Shown here: one piece after another, positions 1-8,536 of the stretch
How positions within the stretch are numbered: position 1 is the stretch's first letter
Layout of the letters: each line of letters opens with the position of its first letter
Assembly (NCBI RefSeq): GCF_022347565.1
Contig: NZ_JAKRGH010000033.1
Location: 16,293-80,292 of the forward strand
Reading direction: 5' to 3'
DNA from: Vibrio sp. Of7-15
Lineage (GTDB): Bacteria > Pseudomonadota > Gammaproteobacteria > Enterobacterales > Vibrionaceae
Length of the DNA stretch: 64,000 bases
Program-made: the position numbers and the translations under genes
Notes under the pieces: model-generated
Seen by the model: only the letters and a program-made list of their open reading frames with translations
What the model was told of the DNA's origin: nothing
The model's database searches: none

Positions 1-87
1 CGAGACTTTTCTAGACTAAAGTGTCGCGTCGGAAATGCTTTAGAGACAAGAAACCTTATCACTCATTATGATTAATTTAAGGCTCTA

Positions 88-480
88 ATGAATAAACATA
101 AGATACGCAAAACTAAATTAGATCAAAGCTTTGTAAAGCTAGAAGCAACAATAAAAAGAAAATTCAGTGTGTCATTTATGAGTAATACAAAATGGTTCAA
201 ATTACTGACATATTGTGCGTCTTTCGAAGAAAAAAAGTATAGAATTCAATTCAAACTCGTTCACGATGATAAAGTCAGGATCTCTTATACTGAGAGTAAT
301 GAAGATTTCGTTGAACACAATTGGTTCATAGAGCCTTGGATTTATAAAGAGATTGAATGGCTTGAATTTAGTTTTGAAGACAATAATACGTTAGATGAAC
401 TGATCAATTACTTACAATCTAAAGCTCAGTTTCCTTTGGAAAAAACTGAAACAGGTTATCGAATCGTAGGATATATATAG
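88..480 (+). CDS. Hypothetical protein, 130 aa
   Basis: I do not recognise this protein. It starts at ATG 88 with no strong ribosome binding site and ends in TAG at 478-480. The first 30 residues are rich in Lys and Arg; the rest is acidic and aromatic, with several W/F-containing segments around residues 75-95. There is no signal peptide or membrane segment, so it is probably a small soluble cytoplasmic protein. It is followed at 41 bp by the reading frame of the deaminase-like gene. It belongs to a run of small unrelated plus-strand genes typical of accessory DNA. Confidence 0.55.
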   Translation: MNKHKIRKTKLDQSFVKLEATIKRKFSVSFMSNTKWFKLLTYCASFEEKKYRIQFKLVHDDKVRISYTESNEDFVEHNWFIEPWIYKEIEWLEFSFEDNNTLDELINYLQSKAQFPLEKTETGYRIVGYI

Positions 481-679
481 CCATAACAACCCCTTACTGT
501 GTAGTGAATATGATCAAAATTTGGAGAGAATCAGCAGATCCGAAGAAACACATCGACTTTATGAGTGCCCATCTATAGCGAAGACTTACAATTCGACCTT
601 TATTGACAAATCAAAACACGATAAGAGTTACAAGGTAAGTGTGGCATATAATGGTGACGCTATCGCGCATAAAAATGGA

Positions 680-1099
680 ATGACTAAAATGGACTCAATA
701 GAAAAAGAACTTTATGATGCGGCAATTCAACTTATTAAAACACGCTACCCCTCAGGTTGGGGTGGTGCAGCAGCAGTAAGAACTACATCTGGAAAAGTTT
801 TAACCAGCATAGCGCCAGATGTGGAAAACGATGCTTTATCGCTTTGCATGGAAGTGGGGGCTTACTTAGAAGCGCATAAATTGAACGATGCCGTTACCCA
901 CTCACTGTGCTTATGCCGTGAAGATGAAAACAGTGAGTTTTTGGTGTTATCACCTTGTGGGATTTGCCAAGAACGCTTAGTTCACTGGGGCGGCGACGTA
1001 AAAGCAGCGATAACAACTCAAAATAATAATTTAGTTTTCAAAACTATACGTGAGTTGATGCCGCATCATTGGTCTTTGGTAAATGGAAAAAAGCTATAA
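680..1099 (+). CDS. Cytidine/blasticidin-S deaminase-like protein
   Basis: The protein carries the zinc site of the cytidine deaminase superfamily: a Cys-Met-Glu in place of the usual C/H-A-E, then PCGIC (PCxxC) about 60 residues later. The tail (IRELMPHHW) resembles the C-terminus of blasticidin-S deaminases, which are about 130 aa. The reading frame is open back to a TTG at 521, giving 192 aa, but ATG 680 gives 139 aa, which fits the family length, so I chose 680; the extra 53 residues could be real. Expected activity is hydrolytic deamination of a cytosine-type base or nucleoside; the substrate cannot be told. The Met in the CxE motif is unusual but not at a metal ligand. Confidence 0.65.
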   Translation: MTKMDSIEKELYDAAIQLIKTRYPSGWGGAAAVRTTSGKVLTSIAPDVENDALSLCMEVGAYLEAHKLNDAVTHSLCLCREDENSEFLVLSPCGICQERLVHWGGDVKAAITTQNNNLVFKTIRELMPHHWSLVNGKKL

Positions 1100-1420
1100 G
1101 TTAAAAAGCGAATACCACGTCACTGGCATCTCTTACAATTAGTCACGATCTCAGATATTGAGCGTAGAAAGTACGCTCTCCATTTCATTCAGCCAACCTA
1201 GAAGAAACAAATTCAGAACCTTTAAAGAACCTACCATTTTTCTCCTTCTGGTAAAACGGTTGCTCACAATCATTTTGTTATGTTATAACGTATCAAATTA
1301 GGCGCTATACTTTATCTCTAAATCGTTAACCACGTAAACATCGACTATAAGATGCGTAGCAAGATCATATGAAATCATCGTTAGCGCATAACTAGCTGCT
1401 TGCACAAAGGGAATAATATA
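1100..1420. other. Intergenic region with Zur-type promoter
   Basis: These 321 bp hold no gene. The right half contains a palindrome matching the Zur operator, listed separately, and a possible -10 box TATACT at 1306-1311, about 115 bp upstream of the DUF1826 start. I see no terminator for the upstream deaminase gene. Confidence 0.5.
1275..1296 (+). promoter_or_regulatory. Putative Zur (zinc uptake regulator) operator
   Basis: The 22-bp sequence is a near-perfect palindrome around the centre GTTATAAC, with outer arms TTG and CAA. It resembles the known gammaproteobacterial Zur box, whose core is ATGTTATAATATAACAT. It would overlap the -35 region of a promoter whose -10 is TATACT at 1306-1311, the usual arrangement for repression. 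The downstream gene is a DUF1826 protein, a family often found in Zur regulons beside COG0523 metallochaperones. Confidence 0.65.
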
Positions 1421-2101
1421 ATGAATACCACTTTAGCCGCCCCATCAGCCACCAGCACAAATAACCAAGCCAATAGCCACCGTTCCTTTTGTTCAGCAGA
1501 ACAACCGACCGTGCTAAGTAACATCTATGAAAGCAACGTAAACATCGCGATTTGGCAACGTCATTTTAGTGAAGAATTAACGAACGAAATCAGTCAGTTT
1601 ATTACGGAAAACCCGACTTTTAGTAAATCTCTCACGGTTTCCCCTGATAACGTGTATAAGAAACTAGAGCTGGCAATGGATGACAATCCCCCTACAGCAC
1701 TATTAGAAAATATTGCAGAGCTAGTGGATATGTTTTGCTATTTATTCGATCTCGAACAAGCAGGTCTACGCTTAGCGGTTTTGAGTGATGCCATGTGTCC
1801 GCGTTTTCACTTTGATCAAGTGCCTTGCCGCTTAGTCACAACTTATCATGGCACCGCAACACAATGGTTACCTAATGATGCCCTTGACCGCTCTAAATTG
1901 GGCCATGGCAGTAATGGCCAACCTGATTCGTTATCTGGCCTCTATCGTCATGAGTCCGACATCCAACAGCTCTCTTGCGGAGATGTAGCTCTGCTAAAAG
2001 GAGAGCGTTGGAGTGGAAATGAAAATGCGAGTCTCGTTCATCGCTCCCCTATTACAGAGTCTGGCGAAGCTCGATTACTACTCACGCTGGATTTTGGCTA
2101 A
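1421..2101 (+). CDS. DUF1826 family protein, probably zinc-regulated
   Basis: A 226-residue protein with the features of the DUF1826 family: a conserved core with MCPRFHFDQVPCRLVTTYHGTATQWLP and a C-terminal GDVALLKGERW...HRSP segment. The His, Cys and Asp residues suggest a metal- or 2-oxoglutarate-oxygenase-like pocket, but the function is not established. The frame extends to TTG 1400; ATG 1421 is preceded by AAAGGGA at good spacing and is preferred. Its promoter carries a Zur-like operator at 1275-1296, so expression is predicted to rise under zinc limitation. The usual COG0523 GTPase partner is not next to it here. Confidence 0.75.
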   Translation: MNTTLAAPSATSTNNQANSHRSFCSAEQPTVLSNIYESNVNIAIWQRHFSEELTNEISQFITENPTFSKSLTVSPDNVYKKLELAMDDNPPTALLENIAELVDMFCYLFDLEQAGLRLAVLSDAMCPRFHFDQVPCRLVTTYHGTATQWLPNDALDRSKLGHGSNGQPDSLSGLYRHESDIQQLSCGDVALLKGERWSGNENASLVHRSPITESGEARLLLTLDFG

Positions 2102-2476
2102 CCCGGCGGTTATTTAGGACGAAAATTCGCCCCAAAAGATCAACAAATTCACTTTCGGGGCAGAACTAAACTGCCCCAACGGAACAATCTTCTTAGCCAT
2201 TGAGCAACAATCCGAATGAATCAAACCAAAAAACTGGTGGCTTTTATATTTGGTTAGGCGCAGCGACTGAACAAAAAAACACTCCCCCTAACAACTTCAA
2301 TATAAGCAGTAGCTTGCACCACCTATGCGCATCAAATCCGGTGAGAATCTAAACTGATAAATATAATACTATGGTGCATTCATTCATGTTAACCTCACAC
2401 ATATGTTGGCCTCTAATAGTGAGGTTAGCTTTTATAAGCAAGTATTTAAGGCGGTGTTGACCCTTTGAGGAAATAT
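2102..2476. other. Intergenic region with competing hairpins
   Basis: No gene is visible. Two mutually exclusive stems share the segment GGGGCAG. One is GCCCCAAAAG (2129-2138) with CTTTCGGGGC (2152-2161); the other is GGGGCAG (2157-2163) with CTGCCCC (2171-2177). Neither is followed by a clear T-run, so they may slow or end transcription of the DUF1826 gene, or may be structural relics. The remainder is featureless. Confidence 0.4.
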
Positions 2477-3025
2477 ATGTTTTGGAGTAAAAAGTTCTCA
2501 TCACTAACCGCTGCTCTTGAAACTCCACACAGAGCGAAAAAACTTTTTCTTTTAAAAACCGGCATTGATGCCAAATTGAGTCATATTGAGAGATTAGAAA
2601 AGCTAACAACGTTGCATATCGGATGGCAAGAATTAAAACAGTTGCCAACCGAGATAACAAAGCTACACAATTTGCAAGAGCTTATTGTATTGAATTCGCC
2701 AATAGAAAGTATACCGCCATCAATACACCACTTAACGTCTCTAAAACGGCTGGTTTTTAGGGGTACTGGTATTACATCTATACCTTGTGAGATAAGGCAA
2801 CTCCAACAACTGGAAGAAGTCGATTTCAGTAATAATAATATCCAGTGTTTACCCAAAGAAATAGGCGAGCTTAAAAATTTAAAGTCATTGAATTTACATT
2901 GTACGTCTATTGAAAAAATCCCTGACGAACTGGAGAAGTTAGATAAATTAGAGTTTTTAGGGTTAACGGGAACTAAGTTCAGTGAAGCGGAGAGAAATGA
3001 GTTAAAATTGAGGCTTGAGTGCTAA
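2477..3025 (+). CDS. Leucine-rich repeat protein
   Basis: A 182-aa cytoplasmic protein made almost wholly of about six tandem leucine-rich repeats of 23 residues. They have the bacterial pattern L-x-x-L-x-x-L-x-x-x-x-x-x-I-x-x-L/I-P, with IP and LP turns between about residues 50 and 160. Such proteins bind other proteins; the partner is unknown. The start is ATG 2477, which follows GAGG at 2467-2470; the frame is open to TTG 2465. There is no kinase or GTPase domain, so this is a bare LRR scaffold. It sits among unrelated small genes. Confidence 0.8.
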   Translation: MFWSKKFSSLTAALETPHRAKKLFLLKTGIDAKLSHIERLEKLTTLHIGWQELKQLPTEITKLHNLQELIVLNSPIESIPPSIHHLTSLKRLVFRGTGITSIPCEIRQLQQLEEVDFSNNNIQCLPKEIGELKNLKSLNLHCTSIEKIPDELEKLDKLEFLGLTGTKFSEAERNELKLRLEC

Positions 3026-3075
3026 CAAAGCAATAAACGATTGTTCTAAGACACTTTGCTGAAAACGTTACAACT

Positions 3076-3510
3076 ATGGATATGCTCGATAAAATACATA
3101 CAGCTGAAGCTTGGGCCAGCCTGAAAACCAATGTCGGTAATGCCAAGCATGTGCCTTATGCGTTGTTGGCGCTTCTGTCTGATGACGAGAACGAGGTAAA
3201 AAGAGCATACTGGCAGATTGATAATTATGTCGTGTTGCAAAGTGATCTCTCCCAATCCACTAGGTACGTTACAAAATACCTAGAAGAGGTGCTTATCAAA
3301 GCAAAGTTCAAAGGCTATACATTAGAATTGTTATTCCAAATTGGAAATGGGATCTCACCTAATAAAAATTTGGAAGATGAATGCTACGAGCAAGTGATGG
3401 ATATTCTAGAGAGAACCCAATATCATAACGATATTGCGAGCACCAAATGGGAAAAGACAATTAAAGAAAACATAAACGACCTAAGAGTGCTCCATAATGA
3501 TCGCTTCTAA
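3076..3510 (+). CDS. Hypothetical helical protein, 144 aa
   Basis: I do not recognise the family. The sequence looks all-helical, with segments such as PYALLALLSDDENEVKRAYW and a second amphipathic pair near residues 80-110 resembling HEAT-like repeats. That architecture is common in small bacterial immunity-type proteins, but no toxin partner is adjacent. There is no signal peptide. The 50-bp gap after the LRR gene makes co-transcription possible. The start is ATG 3076 (an alternative is Met3); no strong ribosome binding site is visible. Confidence 0.55.
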   Translation: MDMLDKIHTAEAWASLKTNVGNAKHVPYALLALLSDDENEVKRAYWQIDNYVVLQSDLSQSTRYVTKYLEEVLIKAKFKGYTLELLFQIGNGISPNKNLEDECYEQVMDILERTQYHNDIASTKWEKTIKENINDLRVLHNDRF

Positions 3511-3601
3511 TGAATTCATGTATAACTTAGAGTTTATGTACATCCACTTTCAGCTAAAGCTGGACTCCGTGGGATACAACAGCGCCTATTGAGGATTTAG
3601 C

Positions 3602-3976
3602 ATGTTTGATTGGTTCAAAGCCAGTGGGCTAGCAACGTTAGAAAAACTGTATTTTCCAAACGAAAAAATAGACTGGCCCGAACCTTGGTGGTATTTAGAT
3701 TCAAATATAGAAATTAGAGCAGGAATACAAAGGGAGCTTAATTCTGAAATTGGTCCTAAACACCCTCTTTGGGGCCTAAAGCCCGTTGTCATCGGTAAAA
3801 GTGATGCCAATGATGATGTCATCGTACACCTAAATAATGGAAAATTTGCATGCGTTCATTTGATTTGGCATGGAAGAATTGATCAACATCCTGATAAATA
3901 CCCATCAAGTATTATTTTTGAAAACATTAGCGATCTTCAACATTTCATAAACATAGAGGCAGCTGAATACTCTTAG
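3602..3976 (+). CDS. Hypothetical protein, 124 aa
   Basis: Unrecognised small soluble protein. It has a Trp-rich N-terminal half (WPEPWWYL near residue 24), then a probable beta-rich C-terminal domain with DDVIVHLNNGKFACVHLIWHG. This resembles many small orphan proteins in which V-H-L-x-W is followed by a conserved P. A TTGAGGA ribosome binding site precedes ATG 3602. The gene stands alone; the next gene is convergent, 152 bp away. Confidence 0.55.
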   Translation: MFDWFKASGLATLEKLYFPNEKIDWPEPWWYLDSNIEIRAGIQRELNSEIGPKHPLWGLKPVVIGKSDANDDVIVHLNNGKFACVHLIWHGRIDQHPDKYPSSIIFENISDLQHFINIEAAEYS

Positions 3977-4062
3977 CAAGATAAGAAAGCTTAAGATAAT
4001 GATGTTAAGTCACTAAACCAATAACTTTTATGAGATTATTGTGTATTCTCGCCTCCAATCTT

Positions 4063-4102
4063 AAAAATCCCTAGGATACCTAAATTATTTCTTTAGGTAT
4101 CC
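4063..4102 (-). terminator. Rho-independent terminator of mesX-mesD
   Basis: An 11-bp perfect stem (GGATACCTAAA with TTTAGGTATCC, 4074-4102) lies just downstream of mesD. On the minus strand it is followed after a short offset by a T-run (GATTTTTAAG). Confidence 0.55.
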
Positions 4103-4128
4103 CCACAGAACAAGCCCATCTTAAAACC

Positions 4129-5199
4129 CTACTGTGCAGCCTCTACCTCCGGCACGTCATTAGATTTCTGGGCACTAGAAAGCTCACGTCTTACGATGTC
4201 AGCTCCTGCACTTAAAGCACTCAGTTTAGCGGCTGCTACAGAGCGAGGTAACGGTGCCAAGCCACAGTTGGTGCTCGGGTAGAGTTTGTCGGCATCGACA
4301 TATTTGAGTGCCTCTCGCAGAGTATTAGCGACTTCTTCAGGTGTTTCTATTTCATGGGTAGCGACATCAATGGCCCCCACCATCACTTTTTTGCCGCGAA
4401 TGAGTTCAATTAACTCAATTGGAACCCGAGAGTTGTGGCACTCTAATGAGATAATATCAATGTTCGATTTTTGCAGCTTAGGGAACACTTCTTCATATTG
4501 TCGCCATTCGGAGCCCAGTGTTTTCTTCCAGTCGGTATTGGCTTTAATGCCATAACCATAACAAATATGAACCGCGGTTTCGCATTTAAGTCCCTCAATG
4601 GCTCTTTCTAAACACGCAATCCCCCACTCATTCACCTCATCAAAAAACACATTAAATGCAGGCTCATCAAATTGGATAATATCAACCCCTGCCGCCTCAA
4701 GCTCTTTGGCTTCTTGATTAAGAATTTTAGCGAATTCCCAAGCCAGCTTTTCGCGGCTTTTATAATGATCGTCATAAAGGGTATCGATCATAGTCATAGG
4801 GCCGGGCAAAGCCCATTTTATTGGTTTGGTCGTTTGCTGACGTAAAAACTTGGCATCATCAACAAAAACGGGCTTTTGGCGAGCAACATCACCCACGACA
4901 GTTGGCACACTGGCATCATAACGATCCCGAATCTTTACGGTTTTACGGTTCTCAAAATCTACGCCGCTGAGATGCTCAATAAACGTCGTCACAAAATGTT
5001 GGCGTGTTTGTTCACCGTCGCTGACAATATCGACTCCAGCTTGTTGTTGCTCTTGTAATGACACTCGTAGCGCATCTTGTTTGCCATCAATGAGTTCCTC
5101 GCCTTGTAATTTCCAAGGAGACCACAAGGTCTCAGGCTGTGCGAGCCAAGAGGGTTTAGGTAAGCTGCCAGCTGTCGAAGTCGGTAATAATGTTTTCAT
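4129..5199 (-). CDS. mesD: Folate-independent methionine synthase MesD
   Basis: This 356-aa protein corresponds to the catalytic C-terminal half of cobalamin-independent methionine synthase (MetE) alone. The zinc ligands of that fold can be seen: His-x-Cys in AVHICYGYG, an acidic residue in DVATHEIETPEEV, and Cys in STNCGLAPL. It lacks the N-terminal folate-binding half of MetE. In bacteria such core enzymes lying next to a DUF1852 gene form the MesD family, which methylates homocysteine without methyltetrahydrofolate and depends on oxygen and on MesX. The gene starts 31 bp after mesX on the same strand, so the two form an operon. Assignment rests on family features plus the mesX neighbour. 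Confidence 0.85.
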   Translation of the reverse strand: MKTLLPTSTAGSLPKPSWLAQPETLWSPWKLQGEELIDGKQDALRVSLQEQQQAGVDIVSDGEQTRQHFVTTFIEHLSGVDFENRKTVKIRDRYDASVPTVVGDVARQKPVFVDDAKFLRQQTTKPIKWALPGPMTMIDTLYDDHYKSREKLAWEFAKILNQEAKELEAAGVDIIQFDEPAFNVFFDEVNEWGIACLERAIEGLKCETAVHICYGYGIKANTDWKKTLGSEWRQYEEVFPKLQKSNIDIISLECHNSRVPIELIELIRGKKVMVGAIDVATHEIETPEEVANTLREALKYVDADKLYPSTNCGLAPLPRSVAAAKLSALSAGADIVRRELSSAQKSNDVPEVEAAQ

Positions 5200-5230
5200 A
5201 ATAAATGCCGCCGTATATTCTTATTCATTC

Positions 5231-6205
5231 TTAAGCGTAAGTTGCAGACCATTGCTCAAGCACAGTTTGGTATGGTTTGATGAAGTGCTCTTCCGCAAAT
5301 TTACCCTGTTTAATCGCCAACTGGCTGCGCTCTTCTCGGTCATAAACAATTTGAGTCAATGAGTGATCTTGATTCTTCAAATTGGGCTGATAACAATTTC
5401 CTGCCACCGCATTGGCATTATAAATCTCTGGTCGATAAATCTTTTGGAACGTTTCCATCGTGCTGATGGTGCTAATAAGCTCAAGGTTGGTGTAATCGTT
5501 AAGTAGATCGCCAAAGAAATAAAAAGCCAAAGGTGCAACGCTGTTTGGTGGCATAAAGTAACGAACCTGTAGCCCCATTTTTTTGAAATATTGCTCCGTC
5601 AGCGAAGACTCATTTGGCTGATATTCAAAGCCCAATACAGGGTGCTGGTTTTCAGTTCGAGTGTAGATTTTGTTATCCGAAACGCTAAGGCATATCACAG
5701 GTTTTTTATTGAAATGCTGCTTATAGGTATTCGAATTCACGAAATACTTAAAGAGCTTTCCGTGCAAGTCGCCAAAATTGTCTGGAATGCTGAACTTAGG
5801 TTGATCCTTATTATGATCCAGTAGTAATACGCTAAAATCATAATCTCGAACATAAGAGGAGAAGTTGTTCCCCACAATGCCTTCAATGCGTTCATTTGTT
5901 TTATGATCGACAATGTACGTCTTCAACACTTCAATGGACGGGAAAGCCTGCTCACCACCTTCAATGTCCATATCAACGGAAATGATCTCAAGTTCAACAG
6001 AATAACGATCACCTTTAGGGTTATCCCAATGTGCCAAGGCATTAAAACTATTATCAATCATCTTTAACGCGTTGCGCAGATTATTTTGGCGACTCTCTCC
6101 TCTCGCTAAATTTGCGAAGTTCGTGGTAATGCGCGTACTGTTTGATGGGTGATAATTTTCATCAAGGCTAAGGCTCTTAATAGAAAAATTGAAGTCTGTA
6201 TTCAT
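5231..6205 (-). CDS. mesX: MesX (DUF1852), partner of MesD
   Basis: A 324-aa DUF1852 protein with characteristic segments: an N-terminal F-x-x-x-x-L-x-x-D-E-N-Y (SLSLDENYHPSNSTR) and RGESRQNNLRNALKMID near residue 40. DUF1852 proteins (MesX) are required for activity of the MesD methionine synthase; their chemistry is thought to involve oxygen and the supply of methyl groups or a cofactor, and is not settled. There is no signal peptide, so it is cytoplasmic. It is the first gene of the mesX-mesD operon. The 324-bp upstream region is shared with a divergent TauE/SafE gene; no SAM riboswitch fold is evident. Confidence 0.85.
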   Translation of the reverse strand: MNTDFNFSIKSLSLDENYHPSNSTRITTNFANLARGESRQNNLRNALKMIDNSFNALAHWDNPKGDRYSVELEIISVDMDIEGGEQAFPSIEVLKTYIVDHKTNERIEGIVGNNFSSYVRDYDFSVLLLDHNKDQPKFSIPDNFGDLHGKLFKYFVNSNTYKQHFNKKPVICLSVSDNKIYTRTENQHPVLGFEYQPNESSLTEQYFKKMGLQVRYFMPPNSVAPLAFYFFGDLLNDYTNLELISTISTMETFQKIYRPEIYNANAVAGNCYQPNLKNQDHSLTQIVYDREERSQLAIKQGKFAEEHFIKPYQTVLEQWSATYA

Positions 6206-6529
6206 GGTGATCTCGTATCCTATGTCCTGATATAAACGCTGAATTTATTCCCTTACTCTTTCTGGGTTTTATGGTTTTCGTGATTTCCCAGTCAGTCATT
6301 TCCACTGTATTTTTATTTATCTCTATTGACGAAAAATAGCAGTACTGAAGAGCGGTGGTTTATTTATAACGTTAATCGGCATATTAAGAACAATGGTTTT
6401 ACTTCACATTCAACATGAGAAATATTCATGTTTCATTTTATTTTAAGCCGTTATATTAATTAGCTCGCTCCGTACATCACTTGCATGTATGGCATGTCAT
6501 ACCCCCAATTATATTAAGAGATAAACTGA
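6206..6529. other. Divergent intergenic region mesX / tauE-like
   Basis: This 324-bp, AT-rich divergent promoter region must hold promoters for mesX (minus) and the TauE/SafE gene (plus). I looked for MetJ boxes (tandem AGACGTCT) and a SAM riboswitch and saw neither. Confidence 0.4.
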
Positions 6530-7339
6530 ATGAGTGAATGGCTGTTGTTAATTATCTACTGCGCGTTACTAGGCAGTGGCGTTGGTTTTTTGGCAGGACT
6601 GCTAGGCATTGGAGGCGGGCTGATTATTGTTCCAATACTGAGTAGTATTTTACTTCACTTTGAGGTTTTGCCATCAGAACACGTCGTCGTCGCGGCAATT
6701 GCAACATCATTGGCATCGATATTATTCACCTCCACCTCTTCAGCAATCGCTCACCATAAAAATGGCAATGTTCCATGGCAGTTAGCACCTTGGATTATGA
6801 CAGGTGTAGCCTTAGGGGCGCTTATCAGCGGTTTTATGGCTGCTTTATTACCAGAAAAAGTGGTTCGCTTAGTGTTTGCCGTAAGCGTGGTACTGATTGC
6901 GTTAAAAATGTTTTTAAGCAGTAAAAATGATTCTCCGACCGAGCGGAAAATGCCAAACAAAGGTCTATTAACCATTCTAACGACGATCACTGGTGGATTG
7001 TCCGCCATGATAGGCATCGGCGGCGGTGCCCTATTAGTCCCCTTACTGACTTTTTTCTCACTTGATATGAAAAAAGCCATTGGCTGTGCGTCTGCTTGCG
7101 GTATTGTAATTGCGTTATTTGGCTCAATTGGTTACATCAGCTCTGGCAGTGCTCATTTTTCTTTAGCCGATGGGTTTGCTGGGTTCGTTTATTTGCCCGC
7201 TTTATTAGGGATCGTGTGCACGTCTTGGTTTACGGCACCGTTGGGCGCTAAATCAACTCAGTCTTTACCCGTTTCAACCATCAAAAAGATCTTTGCGGTG
7301 TTACTGCTAGCCATGGCAGTAAAAATGGCGATGAGTTAA
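6530..7339 (+). CDS. TauE/SafE family permease
   Basis: A 269-aa membrane protein with about eight hydrophobic segments. It shows the two-fold internal repeat of the TauE/SafE (COG0730) family: each half carries a Gly-rich motif, LAGLLGIGGGLIIVPIL near residue 22 and SAMIGIGGGALLVPLL near residue 160. Members export sulfite, sulfoacetate or related organosulfur anions. Its divergent position to the methionine synthase pair hints at a sulfur-related role, which is inference. The start is ATG 6530, with a weak upstream purine stretch (AGAGATAAACTGA). Confidence 0.85.
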   Translation: MSEWLLLIIYCALLGSGVGFLAGLLGIGGGLIIVPILSSILLHFEVLPSEHVVVAAIATSLASILFTSTSSAIAHHKNGNVPWQLAPWIMTGVALGALISGFMAALLPEKVVRLVFAVSVVLIALKMFLSSKNDSPTERKMPNKGLLTILTTITGGLSAMIGIGGGALLVPLLTFFSLDMKKAIGCASACGIVIALFGSIGYISSGSAHFSLADGFAGFVYLPALLGIVCTSWFTAPLGAKSTQSLPVSTIKKIFAVLLLAMAVKMAMS

Positions 7340-7362
7340 AGAAACTAAGAAGTAAGTAACAT

Positions 7363-7399
7363 AAAACCTATATGTGCCTGATCATCATATAGGTTTTTT
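7363..7399 (+). terminator. Rho-independent terminator after TauE/SafE gene
   Basis: An inverted repeat, AAAACCTATATG with CATATAGGTTTTTT, has an 11-nt loop and runs into six Ts, 24 bp after the stop codon. Confidence 0.8.
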
Positions 7400-7610
7400 A
7401 GACTTAACCCACATTGTGACTGGCTTGTCTAACCACAGTATTGCGTGAAAAAAGCCTTGAGAGAGTGGCCTTATGAGTATCTCAATCGATAAATGGTGCG
7501 CTACTGTTGCTTATGTTAACGTATATTCAATTATTGAATTCGATACGACGCATCCAATTGGATGTTTATTCGTAAAGAGCTAGTCGGCGTATTTCATTAG
7601 GTGATGACGA

Positions 7611-7979
7611 ATGAACTTATCAAACACAAATCTTAGCGCGAGAGATATCAGGAAGTTAGTGACACCTAAGTTACATCGCGTAGTTTGGCACCCCGGCCCG
7701 AACCCAACTAGTGAATGGGTCACGGCATCATTAGAGACCGCAGATGATGCCAACAACCTAAAATTTTGGCTTCTTTCTAAAAATATTGATCCTGATGAAA
7801 AGGCAATATGGGTATCAGAATCATGGTCAATAACTAAGCATATAACGTTTGATAATCTAGTGAAAAATATCGACAACTATTTCGTAGGCTCAGACTTTTA
7901 TTTAATTTCTTCCAGTAAAAGTTGGCTTTTGAATTTCAATGCCATAGGTATAGCAAGGTTCGGGAGTTTTCCTATTTGA
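7611..7979 (+). CDS. Hypothetical protein, 122 aa
   Basis: Unrecognised small soluble protein. Its N-terminal part (LSARDIRKLVTPKLHRVVWHPGPNPTSEWV) reads like a compact nucleic-acid or nucleotide-binding fold, but no named motif is present. The start is ATG 7611 with AGGTGA about 7 bp upstream. The gene stands alone. The C-terminus (FNAIGIARFGSFPI) overlaps an alternative frame that I regard as noise. Confidence 0.5.
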   Translation: MNLSNTNLSARDIRKLVTPKLHRVVWHPGPNPTSEWVTASLETADDANNLKFWLLSKNIDPDEKAIWVSESWSITKHITFDNLVKNIDNYFVGSDFYLISSSKSWLLNFNAIGIARFGSFPI

Positions 7980-8111
7980 ACGTAAATTACCTATTGATAC
8001 AACTTCCAGCCCTCGACACCCAGTCACATAAAAAACTGCAAAACTGCGACGGTAAGATGAAGCTAAGAGAACATCTCAAGCCGCATAAATATTATGATAT
8101 GATTTCACATA

Positions 8112-8453
8112 ATGTCTTCATCTTTACAAGCATTATCGATACACAGTATGTCTCAACACATTTTAAAATATCAGCAGAACATGAAATCACTGGGCCTATA
8201 CATACGTTATAGCCTGATCTGCTTTGCGCTAAGTTGGCTGGTGGTTTTCTCGGTGATATCTCAATTTTTAACCGTACCTAATTGGCTTTTCTTTTGCTTT
8301 ATTATATCGGCATTTGTCAGCGCTATCGTGTTAATTTTCGCTATCAAAGTTTATGCGGCATGCCCAGCGTGTAACAAACTACCACTAACCAGAGACAAGC
8401 GTGTTGCGCTAAAAGTCGCCAACTGTACCCACTGCGGTGAAAAACTCACATAA
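8112..8453 (+). CDS. Two-TM membrane protein with C-terminal zinc ribbon
   Basis: A small membrane protein of up to 113 aa. Two hydrophobic helices lie at about residues 31-52 and 57-80, followed by a cytoplasmic zinc-ribbon-like tail with CPAC and CTHC pairs about 20 residues apart. It is not a family I can name. The start is uncertain: ATG 8112, 8148 and 8181 are all in frame and none has a clear ribosome binding site. The last would begin just before the first membrane helix. Confidence 0.55.
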   Translation: MSSSLQALSIHSMSQHILKYQQNMKSLGLYIRYSLICFALSWLVVFSVISQFLTVPNWLFFCFIISAFVSAIVLIFAIKVYAACPACNKLPLTRDKRVALKVANCTHCGEKLT

Positions 8454-8536
8454 CAGTGCAATTAATCGTATATTTTATTGAATAAATACCAAATAACGAG
8501 CAGAATCTCATCGAAATCATTATATAGGACATACCA

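Noticed and set aside
3026..3075. Possible short attC site between the LRR gene and the next gene
   Set aside because: TAACAAAGCA and a GTTAC-containing end can be partly paired, but the internal stems do not line up and the spacing is wrong for known attC sites.
6206..6529. SAM riboswitch or MetJ boxes upstream of mesX
   Set aside because: No riboswitch core or tandem AGACGTCT repeats could be found on either strand.
7922..8212. 96-codon plus-strand frame between two small genes
   Set aside because: It overlaps the end of the 122-aa gene and the start of the zinc-ribbon gene in other frames, has no ribosome binding site and no recognisable features.
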